DNA of 64,000 bases from DATFYP01 sp035626235 (GTDB taxonomy: Archaea; Thermoproteota; Nitrososphaeria; Nitrososphaerales; Gagatemarchaeaceae). The notes under the pieces are model-generated. The model ran no database searches, had not been told where the DNA came from, and saw nothing but the letters and a program-made list of their open reading frames with translations. A program made the position numbers and the translations under genes. This document shows, in pieces, positions 58,250-64,000 of the stretch (within the stretch, counting starts at the first letter, position 1; each line of letters opens with the position of its first letter). The stretch spans positions 9,371 through 73,370 of the forward strand of contig DASPOB010000027.1 of NCBI GenBank assembly GCA_035626235.1, written 5' to 3'.

Positions 58250-58897
58250 TTGGGTTTCTCAGAGAAGTGGGAGAAGAAAGACGAAGGTCCCGGAATAATC
58301 GACAGGCTCAGGGGGAGCGTTAGCGCCCCACGCCCGCTGAAATCCCAGATAGAGCAGGCGGACAGGCAGATTCGTCTTCTGATTTCTCAGCTCGACACTA
58401 CGGTAAACAGAATCAAGCAACGTGACGCCGCCATATTCAAGTCCGTGGTATCCGCACTCGCGAAGCACGATACCCAGCACGCCGCGGTTTTCGCCAACGA
58501 GCTCACTGAAGTAAGAAAAATGGGCAAGATGGTCACCCAGGCACAGCTGGCGCTCGAACAGATATCCCTGAGGCTAGGGACGATAACTGACCTGGGCGAA
58601 ATTGCGAACACTTTGGCGCCCGCCGTCTCAGTAATCAGAAGCATGAAGGACACGTTGGGGACCGCGCTGCCGCAGGCGGACAGCGAGATTGGGGAGATTT
58701 CCAATCTTCTCAGCAGCGTCCTCATCGACGCCGGTGCTACGGGAGGGCTGTCCCTCAACTTCGACGCGGCCAACGAAGACGCCCAAAAGGTACTGGAGGA
58801 GGCTGCCGCGGTTGCGGAGCAGAAGATGCGAGAGAGCTTCCCCGAAATCCCGGTGGGAATCCTTGCTGAGCGCCAACAAGAGGACCTTTCTGCATAG
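58250..58897 (+). CDS. cdvB: ESCRT-III/Snf7 family protein (CdvB)
   Basis: A 215-residue ESCRT-III protein. The basic first helices (LKSQIEQADRQIRLLISQLDTT) and long coiled region (TVNRIKQRDAAIFKSVVSALA, NELTEVRKMGKMVTQAQLALEQI), then the acidic C-terminal part (EDAQKVLEEAAAVAEQKMRE), follow CdvB of Thaumarchaeota and Sulfolobales. CdvB forms membrane-constricting filaments in cell division and vesicle release. No wHTH/MIM2-like extension is obvious, so this could be one of several paralogues. The start is TTG 58250. GATATAG at about 58218 may be the TATA. CdvA and CdvC are not in the window. Confidence 0.87.
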   Translation: MGFSEKWEKKDEGPGIIDRLRGSVSAPRPLKSQIEQADRQIRLLISQLDTTVNRIKQRDAAIFKSVVSALAKHDTQHAAVFANELTEVRKMGKMVTQAQLALEQISLRLGTITDLGEIANTLAPAVSVIRSMKDTLGTALPQADSEIGEISNLLSSVLIDAGATGGLSLNFDAANEDAQKVLEEAAAVAEQKMRESFPEIPVGILAERQQEDLSA

Positions 58898-58945
58898 TGG
58901 ACCTTCCCAGACGACGTAAGGAAAAACGGGACGTGGTTGTGGCAG

Positions 58946-60112
58946 CTACGTCGCCACAACCACTTGGCTTGCCAGTGAGCCAGTGCCGATGACAGTCACC
59001 ACGTACTGCTGCCCCGAAACGATGGCGGTCTGCATCATCCTCGGGGATTCGTAACCGAGGCCAATCGGCCCGCTGTAGGTGAAGGTGGCCGACGAGCCTG
59101 CGGTCAGGTTATAGCCCTCGTCAGTGAGCCCGACCCGTATGTCCTGCAGACCCTGATCTCCTCCCGCAGGAAGGTTGACCCTGACGAACTGTCGGAGCGG
59201 CACGAGCGAACCGTTGGCCTCAACGGCAAAGACTGCCGTGCCGGACAGCCCGCCTGGAATCCACCCGGGACGGCTCCGGCCCAATGGTTGCACCAGGGGC
59301 GAGAGGATTACCAGCCTGATTTCGGTTGTCTGCGGGCCACCCTTGACCGAGACGCTGAGGGAGTCCGATGACAGGGTCGCTGATGTTATCTGGAGGTTGG
59401 CAGTCTCGTTCTGGCTGAACCTGTGCCACCAGACTACGCCCGCGAGCGGGAACTTGAAGCCCTGCTGCTGCATCTCTCCCGTGATTTGGCCTGACGGAAC
59501 GGGCCAAGCGACGGCCGTAGACCTGACTACAAACTCGAGGTCCGATTGGCTCCCAATGTTCATTACGAGGGGAAAGATTTCGATTATGGCCGCACTCGGC
59601 TTCGAGTCGTTCACCTGGATACCTCCGGCGGCGATCGGGATGAACAGATAGCCGCCAACCACGAAGGCCGTGTAGTTCTTGCCGTTGGAGGTGACAGATG
59701 ACGATGTTACGTTCAGGCTTAGCGCATTGTAGTTACCGCTTTGGACCTTGACAGCGGCGATGGTCTGGCTGAAGTTGACAGTAGACATGAGGTCAATCGT
59801 CCCTCCGTTTGAGAGCTTCGTCCATCCGCCGTTGCCGCCCGCCACCGACAAGTGTAAGGCTAGTTCAGAATAGGACACGTATACCGCTGTCACTCCCGGA
59901 GGCACGTGAGGGGGGTCCGTGAGCATGATCGAGAGGGTCCCGGGCGACGCTGGCTGTGCCGTGCCGACTGCACCGGTTGTGGACGCGGATTCACTGGATC
60001 GGCCGGTGTTGACTAAGGTACTGACTATTGGCACTCCTGAAAGCATCGACACTCCCAAGATGGCGACCGCAACAACAAGGGCCGCTATTCCAGAGAGTAT
60101 CGCACTATTTCG
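58946..60112 (-). CDS. DUF4382 domain secreted protein
   Basis: A 388-residue exported protein. A signal or anchor helix (SAILSGIAALVVAVAILGVS) is followed by a Ser/Thr-rich linker and the DUF4382 domain (LSIMLTDPPHVPPGVTAVYVSYSEL... SLNVTSSSVTSNGKNYTAF). A second beta domain completes it. DUF4382 occurs in surface lipoproteins of unknown role. I start at ATG 60112, just before the hydrophobic helix; the frame opens at 60187 but those 25 residues are basic and unlike a signal. Convergent with cdvB. Confidence 0.82.
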   Translation of the reverse strand, partial: RNSAILSGIAALVVAVAILGVSMLSGVPIVSTLVNTGRSSESASTTGAVGTAQPASPGTLSIMLTDPPHVPPGVTAVYVSYSELALHLSVAGGNGGWTKLSNGGTIDLMSTVNFSQTIAAVKVQSGNYNALSLNVTSSSVTSNGKNYTAFVVGGYLFIPIAAGGIQVNDSKPSAAIIEIFPLVMNIGSQSDLEFVVRSTAVAWPVPSGQITGEMQQQGFKFPLAGVVWWHRFSQNETANLQITSATLSSDSLSVSVKGGPQTTEIRLVILSPLVQPLGRSRPGWIPGGLSGTAVFAVEANGSLVPLRQFVRVNLPAGGDQGLQDIRVGLTDEGYNLTAGSSATFTYSGPIGLGYESPRMMQTAIVSGQQYVVTVIGTGSLASQVVVAT

Positions 60113-60269
60113 CATGTTCACGGCTTCTACCCTGCGCGCGCCCTCCTTGAACCTGCGTTCTTGAACGCGTAGGCCCCGGCCGTACAAATCGCTTGAACGC
60201 CCCCTCTAACCTGGTTCCCAAGGCAGACCGAGAGGCTCGCTCTTACTCATGTCCTCGTCGGCCCGTCAC

Positions 60270-60746
60270 TCATGGGCCCAACGACCAGGAGTCTGACTTC
60301 AGCTCCCTCCTGATCCCCTCGGCGGTTGCATCCATCTCGTCTGACGTGATTCGCCGTCTTTCAGTGAACCTCCCCTTCGATTCCATGTTGACCGGGATCA
60401 CGTGAACGTGTACGTGGGCGACGACTTGGTTGGCGGCTTCACCGTTATTCTGCACGAACCTGAACCCGTCTGCCTCCACGGCGGCGACCACGGCCTTGGA
60501 CACCCTCGAAGCCACTCGGAAGAGCCCTGCAATCTCTTCCTCCTTCATGTCCCAGACGGTCGCACCGTGCTTCTTTGGGCACACTAGAGTGTGGCCCCTG
60601 GAAAAGGGAAAGGCGTCCAGGAAAGCGATGTATCTGTCGTCCTGGTAGACTATCCAGGACGGCGCCTTGCCCGTCACTATGTCGCAGAAGACGCAATTCG
60701 TCGGTGGCGCGCCCGAAGAACGGAAGACTGGCCGACTCCCGTTCAT
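60270..60746 (-). CDS. HIT family nucleotide hydrolase/transferase
   Basis: A 158-residue HIT protein. The family motif HVHVHVIPV (H-x-H-x-H) is present, with CVFCDIVTGKAPSW near the start and VVLFL-like IAFLDAFPFSRGHTLVCPKKH. The active-site His is the middle one. HIT enzymes hydrolyse nucleoside phosphoramidates or diadenosine polyphosphates. Two Cys in CVFC may bind zinc, as in Fhit-related Ap4A hydrolases. It is divergent from the small zinc-ribbon gene at 60825 and may share its TATA region. Confidence 0.92.
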   Translation of the reverse strand: MNGSRPVFRSSGAPPTNCVFCDIVTGKAPSWIVYQDDRYIAFLDAFPFSRGHTLVCPKKHGATVWDMKEEEIAGLFRVASRVSKAVVAAVEADGFRFVQNNGEAANQVVAHVHVHVIPVNMESKGRFTERRRITSDEMDATAEGIRRELKSDSWSLGP

Positions 60747-60824
60747 CCCAGTCGCTTCCGCAGCAATTCAGCAGCGGCGCCGTCAAGCCGACCCTTAATA
60801 CCTTCTCCCCGCGGCGGGTGAGGG

Positions 60825-60980
60825 ATGATCTGCGAGCGGTGCCATGCTGGGCAGATGGTAACGTACAGCCGGACCATTCCAGGGGAGAAGCCGACTGTGA
60901 TAACCGGGACAAAGTGCGACAGGTGCAGCTTCATCCTCCTGGACGACGACGAGAGCGTCTGGTCGGCGGTCGGCCTCTAA
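60825..60980 (+). CDS. Small zinc-ribbon protein (51 residues)
   Basis: A gene too short for the usual tables: ATG 60825 to TAA 60980, 51 residues. It has one zinc ribbon, MICERCHAGQM and KCDRCSFILL, two CxxC motifs separated by about 29 residues. ACCCTTAATACC at 60790-60801 is centred some 28 bases before the ATG, a leaderless promoter. Such proteins are common archaeal zinc fingers of unknown role. It is convergent with the metallopeptidase gene, ending 3 bases inside its stop. Confidence 0.6.
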   Translation: MICERCHAGQMVTYSRTIPGEKPTVITGTKCDRCSFILLDDDESVWSAVGL

Positions 60981-61297
60981 CCAAAGACCACGGTGCCGCT
61001 CTGATAGGCCCTGATGTAGTCGACGGCGAACTCGTCCGCCTGACGCTCCGTTCCCCGGTGACGTCCGCTGGTTGACCTGAGGTGATGGTAGAATTCGTGG
61101 ATGATGACGAAGGGGTCGTATAGGTACTCGCGTCTGGCAGCCAGGATTTCCCTCCTTGCTACCGAGTACACCGCCGCGACTCCCTTCGTCCTTCCTTCGA
61201 AGACCCCCACCGAGATTCTCGGCGTCGTCACGTGGTAGTGTTTCGACAGAATTGAAATCGCCTCTTCAGGCCTCGAGTCAAGTATCGTCGCTACCAC
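60977..61297 (-). CDS. HExxH metallopeptidase-like protein, 3' part
   Basis: A 106-residue frame with the zinc motif HEFYH in PFVIIHEFYHHLRSTSG and a second acidic Asp/Glu site in ERQADEFAVDYI. Upstream of its GTG (61297) the same frame keeps reading a natural sequence (ADIRFKALVVATILDSRP), while the preceding frame (61291-61542) suddenly turns unnatural. The two are probably one gene broken by a -1 shift. Family: a small archaeal HExxH protein of unknown substrate. Confidence 0.6.
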   Translation of the reverse strand: MVATILDSRPEEAISILSKHYHVTTPRISVGVFEGRTKGVAAVYSVARREILAARREYLYDPFVIIHEFYHHLRSTSGRHRGTERQADEFAVDYIRAYQSGTVVFG

Positions 61298-61542
61298 GAG
61301 AGCCTTGAAGCGGATGTCGGCTGCGTCGCCCAGTCGATGAGCTTGAGGGGCCGTTTCGGAGCTGGCGGTGACAGTCGCATCTTTAGACCTTCCGAGGTGA
61401 GCACCTTGTCTTGATAATGGGACACACTGATGTTAGCCGGTAGGGCTAACGCAGTGGCCCTCTGTATGGGTTCAATAGATTCTGCAAGGTTTTGGCTTTG
61501 GTCGTTGTTGGTCTGCTCGTCTGGTGGTGTCATGTTCGGCAC
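61291..61542 (-). CDS. HExxH metallopeptidase-like protein, 5' part
   Basis: An 83-residue frame starting GTG 61542, about 22 bases after a TATA-like CCCATAAATT on the minus strand. MPNMTPPDEQTNNDQSQN to LKLIDWATQ reads naturally, but the last residues (PTSASRLSW) do not. A -1 frame change at about 61321 joins it to the 60977-61297 frame and gives one protein of about 180 residues. It should be treated as one gene with a frameshift (programmed, mutational or sequencing error). Confidence 0.55.
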   Translation of the reverse strand: MPNMTPPDEQTNNDQSQNLAESIEPIQRATALALPANISVSHYQDKVLTSEGLKMRLSPPAPKRPLKLIDWATQPTSASRLSW

Positions 61543-61562
61543 GTCGTTCGTCTTGTCGAATT

Positions 61563-61584
61563 TATGGGTTTGTAACCACCCATA
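61563..61584. promoter_or_regulatory. Inverted repeat TATGGGT-N8-ACCCATA
   Basis: A perfect 7-bp inverted repeat with an 8-base spacer lies between the divergent metallopeptidase and membrane-protein genes. It overlaps the minus-strand TATA region, so it could be a regulator-binding operator for both genes. Confidence 0.5.
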
Positions 61585-61659
61585 GTCTTAAGCTGGCTGG
61601 CGGAGAAAGAGCATCTGGACAAGGGTGGAAGAGACGTCAGAAAGGCTGAGGCTGAATCC

Positions 61660-62085
61660 TTGAGTCAGGCAGGGAAGCCTCGAATCAGGAGGCGAAGCCT
61701 CGCATTCTATATTCTGAGACACTTCGGCCTTCTTCCGATTCTTCTGATTGGCGCGTATTTCCTTGCACTCTCCAGCCTCCTCTTCGTCTTGATTGGAGCG
61801 TTCTTGGTGTTCATTCTCGTCTATGACGTTTGGTGGGTTCGCCTGAGAGTAAATTCAGAGCCTTACAGGTCTCAGAAACACGAGTATTGGGACGATGTGA
61901 GCATGAAGAGGTTCGGCATAGCGTTCCTCTCCATCCTTCTCACGATGATAGGCCTCATTCCCTTGATTGTTTCGATTTCTTACTTCTTATTGGTCTCACT
62001 GGTAATAGGGATCGTGGTTGCGTGGATACTACTTAGGATAACGAGGAGGCCGCCAGTGATTTCCTCCTCCGTGCAACCAAGTTAA
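61660..62085 (+). CDS. Membrane protein in the right-edge element
   Basis: A 141-residue protein with four hydrophobic helices (LLPILLIGAYFLALSSLLFV, FLVFILVYDVWWVRL, FGIAFLSILLTMIGLIPLIVS, SYFLLVSLVIGIVVAWILL) and basic ends, giving two hairpins. No family recognised. Start TTG 61660. AT content is higher than in the host genes nearby. It precedes the HUH-protein gene by 55 bases on the same strand and may be part of the same mobile unit. Confidence 0.55.
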   Translation: MSQAGKPRIRRRSLAFYILRHFGLLPILLIGAYFLALSSLLFVLIGAFLVFILVYDVWWVRLRVNSEPYRSQKHEYWDDVSMKRFGIAFLSILLTMIGLIPLIVSISYFLLVSLVIGIVVAWILLRITRRPPVISSSVQPS

Positions 62086-62140
62086 CAGAGTCGTAACTAA
62101 TAGTTCTTCTTAAGGAAGACGTGAGCAAATCAGAGGAGCC

Positions 62141-63361
62141 TTGGACCAGAAACTCAAGCAGATTCTGGAAAAGAAGACCGGATACCGTGATGTAGCTTCC
62201 TTGGAGGGTTCCAAGGTGTCCGAAGAGTACCTTCGTTATCTCACCTACATCGGCCTGCCCAAGAAGGCTGAAGCCGTCAAAGGTTGCAAGGAGAACTTTG
62301 TTGGGTTTCGCTGCGTCGGTGGTGGCCGACATGTCTCCTATGGGTGGCAGTATTGCGGCGAGTCTAAGGCTTGCATAAACGAGGATTTGGTAGAGAACGC
62401 ATGGGAGATGAACGACATGCTCGTCTATCTCCAGTTTCTATTCGAGAGGGCGAAGCGCGAGCCACTGGTCTGGTTCGTGGACTTGACCGTTGCGGGTGAC
62501 ATTCGGAAGAGGATTCCGAGGGACAACCTTGCGGAGTTCGCTGGTCTGTCGTATCAGGTGATGCAGGAGCACTTCAACAAGAAGTTCCGCTTCGAGTGCG
62601 ATTTCGGGATGGAGGTGGTTCCTCAGTATTGGAGTTCGACCGAGCCGGGGAAGGGGTTCGTCCCTCACCTGCATACGATCATCCCGAGGGTGTTCTTCGA
62701 CAGGAAGACTGGCGATGTCTCTCCCATTCGCATGGAGCTGCTGGCGTCATACCAGGAGCTTGAGGAGCTGAAGGCCATGTGGCGGCAGAAGGTCGAGTCT
62801 GTCTACGGTAAGTCTCGTGCGAAGGTTCAGGGCAAGTATGAGAAGTTCGACGTGAAGGTGGCGCACGTCGTGAGGGCCAGCACCTATTCAGTTCACAGGC
62901 GGAGGTGGAACTATCGGCGGTCTATGAGGCACCGTCTGAAGTACATGTATCGGGGGATCGTCTTCGACATCGAGAAGGCGCTTGTGGGCGACTACCTGAA
63001 GGGTCGTCCCCCTCAGGACTTCACGAAGTGGGACAACGAGTTCGTCCGTTGGGCGCTGATTACGAGCCATAAGAGGCACGTCGGCTATGGCTTGTTGTCT
63101 CCGAAGGGTCGAAGTGCGAAGTCTCCTCATATGGTTCACATCGGCTTGGACGTGGGGACTCGGAAGGAGCGCCTGAAACGATACAGGCACAAGGCCTGCC
63201 CCGACTGCGGCTGCGAGAGGGAGCTTGACTGGAACGTGCCCGTCCTGTCCAAGAGTGAGGCTCTTGAGAAGAAGGTCAAGGCCGTCTACAAGCGGTATGA
63301 CGAGGACGCCCTGTCGAAGCTAGACAGAGAGTATCTCAGGGACTACTCCACGCCGGGCTAG
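62141..63361 (+). CDS. HUH-type replication initiator/transposase-like protein
   Basis: A 406-residue protein with the order of HUH endonucleases: a Cys-rich N-terminus (Cys at 49, 58, 72, 78), motif 1 LVWFVDLTVAG (110-119), and the HUH motif HLH at 176-178 within VPHLHTIIP. A candidate catalytic Tyr lies in VVRASTYSVHRRRWNYRRS (Tyr249 or Tyr258). The C-terminal SHKRHVGYGLLSPK and zinc knuckle CPDCGC (353-358) recall IS91-type transposases and plasmid Rep proteins. It would nick one DNA strand and start rolling-circle replication or transposition. The start TTG 62141 follows an AGAGGAG. Confidence 0.65.
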   Translation: MDQKLKQILEKKTGYRDVASLEGSKVSEEYLRYLTYIGLPKKAEAVKGCKENFVGFRCVGGGRHVSYGWQYCGESKACINEDLVENAWEMNDMLVYLQFLFERAKREPLVWFVDLTVAGDIRKRIPRDNLAEFAGLSYQVMQEHFNKKFRFECDFGMEVVPQYWSSTEPGKGFVPHLHTIIPRVFFDRKTGDVSPIRMELLASYQELEELKAMWRQKVESVYGKSRAKVQGKYEKFDVKVAHVVRASTYSVHRRRWNYRRSMRHRLKYMYRGIVFDIEKALVGDYLKGRPPQDFTKWDNEFVRWALITSHKRHVGYGLLSPKGRSAKSPHMVHIGLDVGTRKERLKRYRHKACPDCGCERELDWNVPVLSKSEALEKKVKAVYKRYDEDALSKLDREYLRDYSTPG

Positions 63362-63461
63362 GCTCGCACGGGTCGTTTCGTCGGGTTTGCCGCCGAGTTC
63401 GCACCGTTAATGAAGAGGGTCACGGGAGAAAAACCAAAAGGTTTGTCGCCCGTTGCGCGGA

Positions 63462-63484
63462 GCGCGCGGGGCGAAGCCGCGCGC
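63462..63484 (+). repeat. GC-rich hairpin downstream of HUH gene
   Basis: GCGCGCGG-GGCGAAG-CCGCGCGC forms a perfect 8-bp stem with a 7-base loop, 101 bases after the HUH stop. HUH proteins often recognise such hairpins at replication origins or transposon ends (oriIS/terIS). A transcription terminator is less likely, as no T-run follows. Confidence 0.55.
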
Positions 63485-63519
63485 GCCACACCGAATGAAA
63501 TCGCTTGGTCCGAGATAAG

Positions 63520-63996
63520 CTAGAAGGACCAGAAGCTCTTCTTCTTGGCTCTCCGTTTCCTTCTCTCAGGCTTTGGCATCGAAGCAATTTGGGATTTGAC
63601 GTTATCAGCTGAAAGAGTCTTGGCTAGGGCATTGACAAATTGCCTCTTTGATGGTCGGACGGTTCTGTCAGACCAAAAACCTTCTTCCACTCTCGACTTC
63701 AGTTTCACAAAGTTCTGTTTAGCTAGGTATCTTAGTTGGTTCATACCGAGAGTGTTCAAGACCTTCTTGGCCTGTTCCTCCTGCGTTTCTGGCAAGCCAA
63801 GAACTGTTCTTGCTTCCTTCAAATTGAGTTTTTGCATGGACCTGTTGCACCTTGGGTGCAATAGGATAGCGTTCTGGAGGTTCAGTTTGCCTCCCTTGGC
63901 GAATGCCGTATTGTGACCGATGTCGAAATCCAATGGGTCCACTGGAAGATTGCATAGGCGACAGATTCCTTTGTCTCGATGGAATACCAAGGACAT
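63520..63996 (-). CDS. HNH endonuclease (possibly 5'-truncated by the window edge)
   Basis: A 158-residue HNH protein. FHRDKGICRLCNLPVDP and DIGHNTAFAKGGKLNLQNAILLHPRCNRSM carry the zinc Cys pair and the H-N-H core. A C-terminal basic part follows (ERRKRRAKKKSFWSF). The ATG at 63996 is four bases from the window end; HNH proteins with this core usually have residues before F-H-R-D, so the true start may lie beyond the window. The region looks clearly AT-rich compared with the host genes, a sign of transfer. It may belong to the HUH element. Confidence 0.7.
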   Translation of the reverse strand: MSLVFHRDKGICRLCNLPVDPLDFDIGHNTAFAKGGKLNLQNAILLHPRCNRSMQKLNLKEARTVLGLPETQEEQAKKVLNTLGMNQLRYLAKQNFVKLKSRVEEGFWSDRTVRPSKRQFVNALAKTLSADNVKSQIASMPKPERRKRRAKKKSFWSF

Positions 63997-64000
63997 CAGG

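Noticed and set aside
61434..61450. Short inverted repeat TTAGCC-GGTAG-GGCTAA
   Set aside because: It lies inside the metallopeptidase coding frame and is short enough to be chance.
1..64000. CRISPR arrays, rRNA genes and classical insertion sequences
   Set aside because: No regularly spaced direct repeats, rRNA cores or DDE transposase motifs were seen by eye in this window.

Overview
This window is archaeal chromosomal DNA, GC-rich by eye, with closely packed genes on both strands. Many genes have a TATA-like element (TTAAATA, CTTATA or TAAATA types) about 22-30 bases before a GTG, TTG or ATG start, which suggests leaderless transcription. Family content points to the TACK side, most like Nitrososphaeria/Thaumarchaeota: an ESCRT-III/CdvB protein, a stand-alone MIT-like protein, pyruvoyl-dependent arginine decarboxylase, archaeal MBF1, a Tes-like radical SAM protein, a Dbh-type polymerase IV and a ParB homologue. 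No rRNA, intact tRNA, CRISPR array or classical insertion sequence was seen. The lineage is inferred from gene families only.

Layout. 0-13.7 kb: DNA repair (Tag, endonuclease V), peptidases (DUF885, S9, M24, M61), a redoxin, a PPOX flavoprotein, the Tes-like protein and SfsA. 13.8-21.9 kb: membrane and secreted proteins, arginine decarboxylase, and a sulfur locus made of a GcvH-like/TusA-like fusion, a rhodanese, a winged-helix regulator and a membrane protein. 21.9-35 kb: aldo-keto reductases, zinc-ribbon, MBF1 and CBS proteins, an SIS protein, a PaaK-type ligase, ParB, a UbiA prenyltransferase and MsrB. 35-46 kb: a cysteine-synthase/rhodanese fusion, an MIT-like protein, a second CBS protein, the pyrE-pyrD-pyrF operon followed by a lantibiotic-dehydratase-C-like protein, and FKBP. 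46-61 kb: an SPFH/zinc-ribbon protein with its coiled-coil partner, polymerase IV, hydantoinase A/B, dienelactone hydrolase, CdvB and HIT. 61-64 kb: a probable mobile region with an HUH-type replication or transposition protein, a GC hairpin and an HNH nuclease that looks AT-rich.

The strongest new hypothesis is a sulfur regulon. The rhodanese gene and the cysteine-synthase/rhodanese fusion gene lie 20 kb apart, yet each has a 14-bp operator-like palindrome of the form ATAAC-N4-GTTAT at its promoter. The first copy sits beside a winged-helix regulator gene and close to a GcvH-like/TusA-like fusion in which arginine stands where GcvH has its lipoylated lysine. Together these suggest a regulated sulfane-sulfur relay into cysteine or sulfur carriers. 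The second is the HUH element at the right edge. A third is an orphan thiopeptide/lantibiotic-type domain protein downstream of the pyrimidine genes.

Limits: everything was read by eye. Family names rest on remembered motifs, starts are chosen from promoter and Shine-Dalgarno spacing, and no alignment, structure prediction or database search was run.
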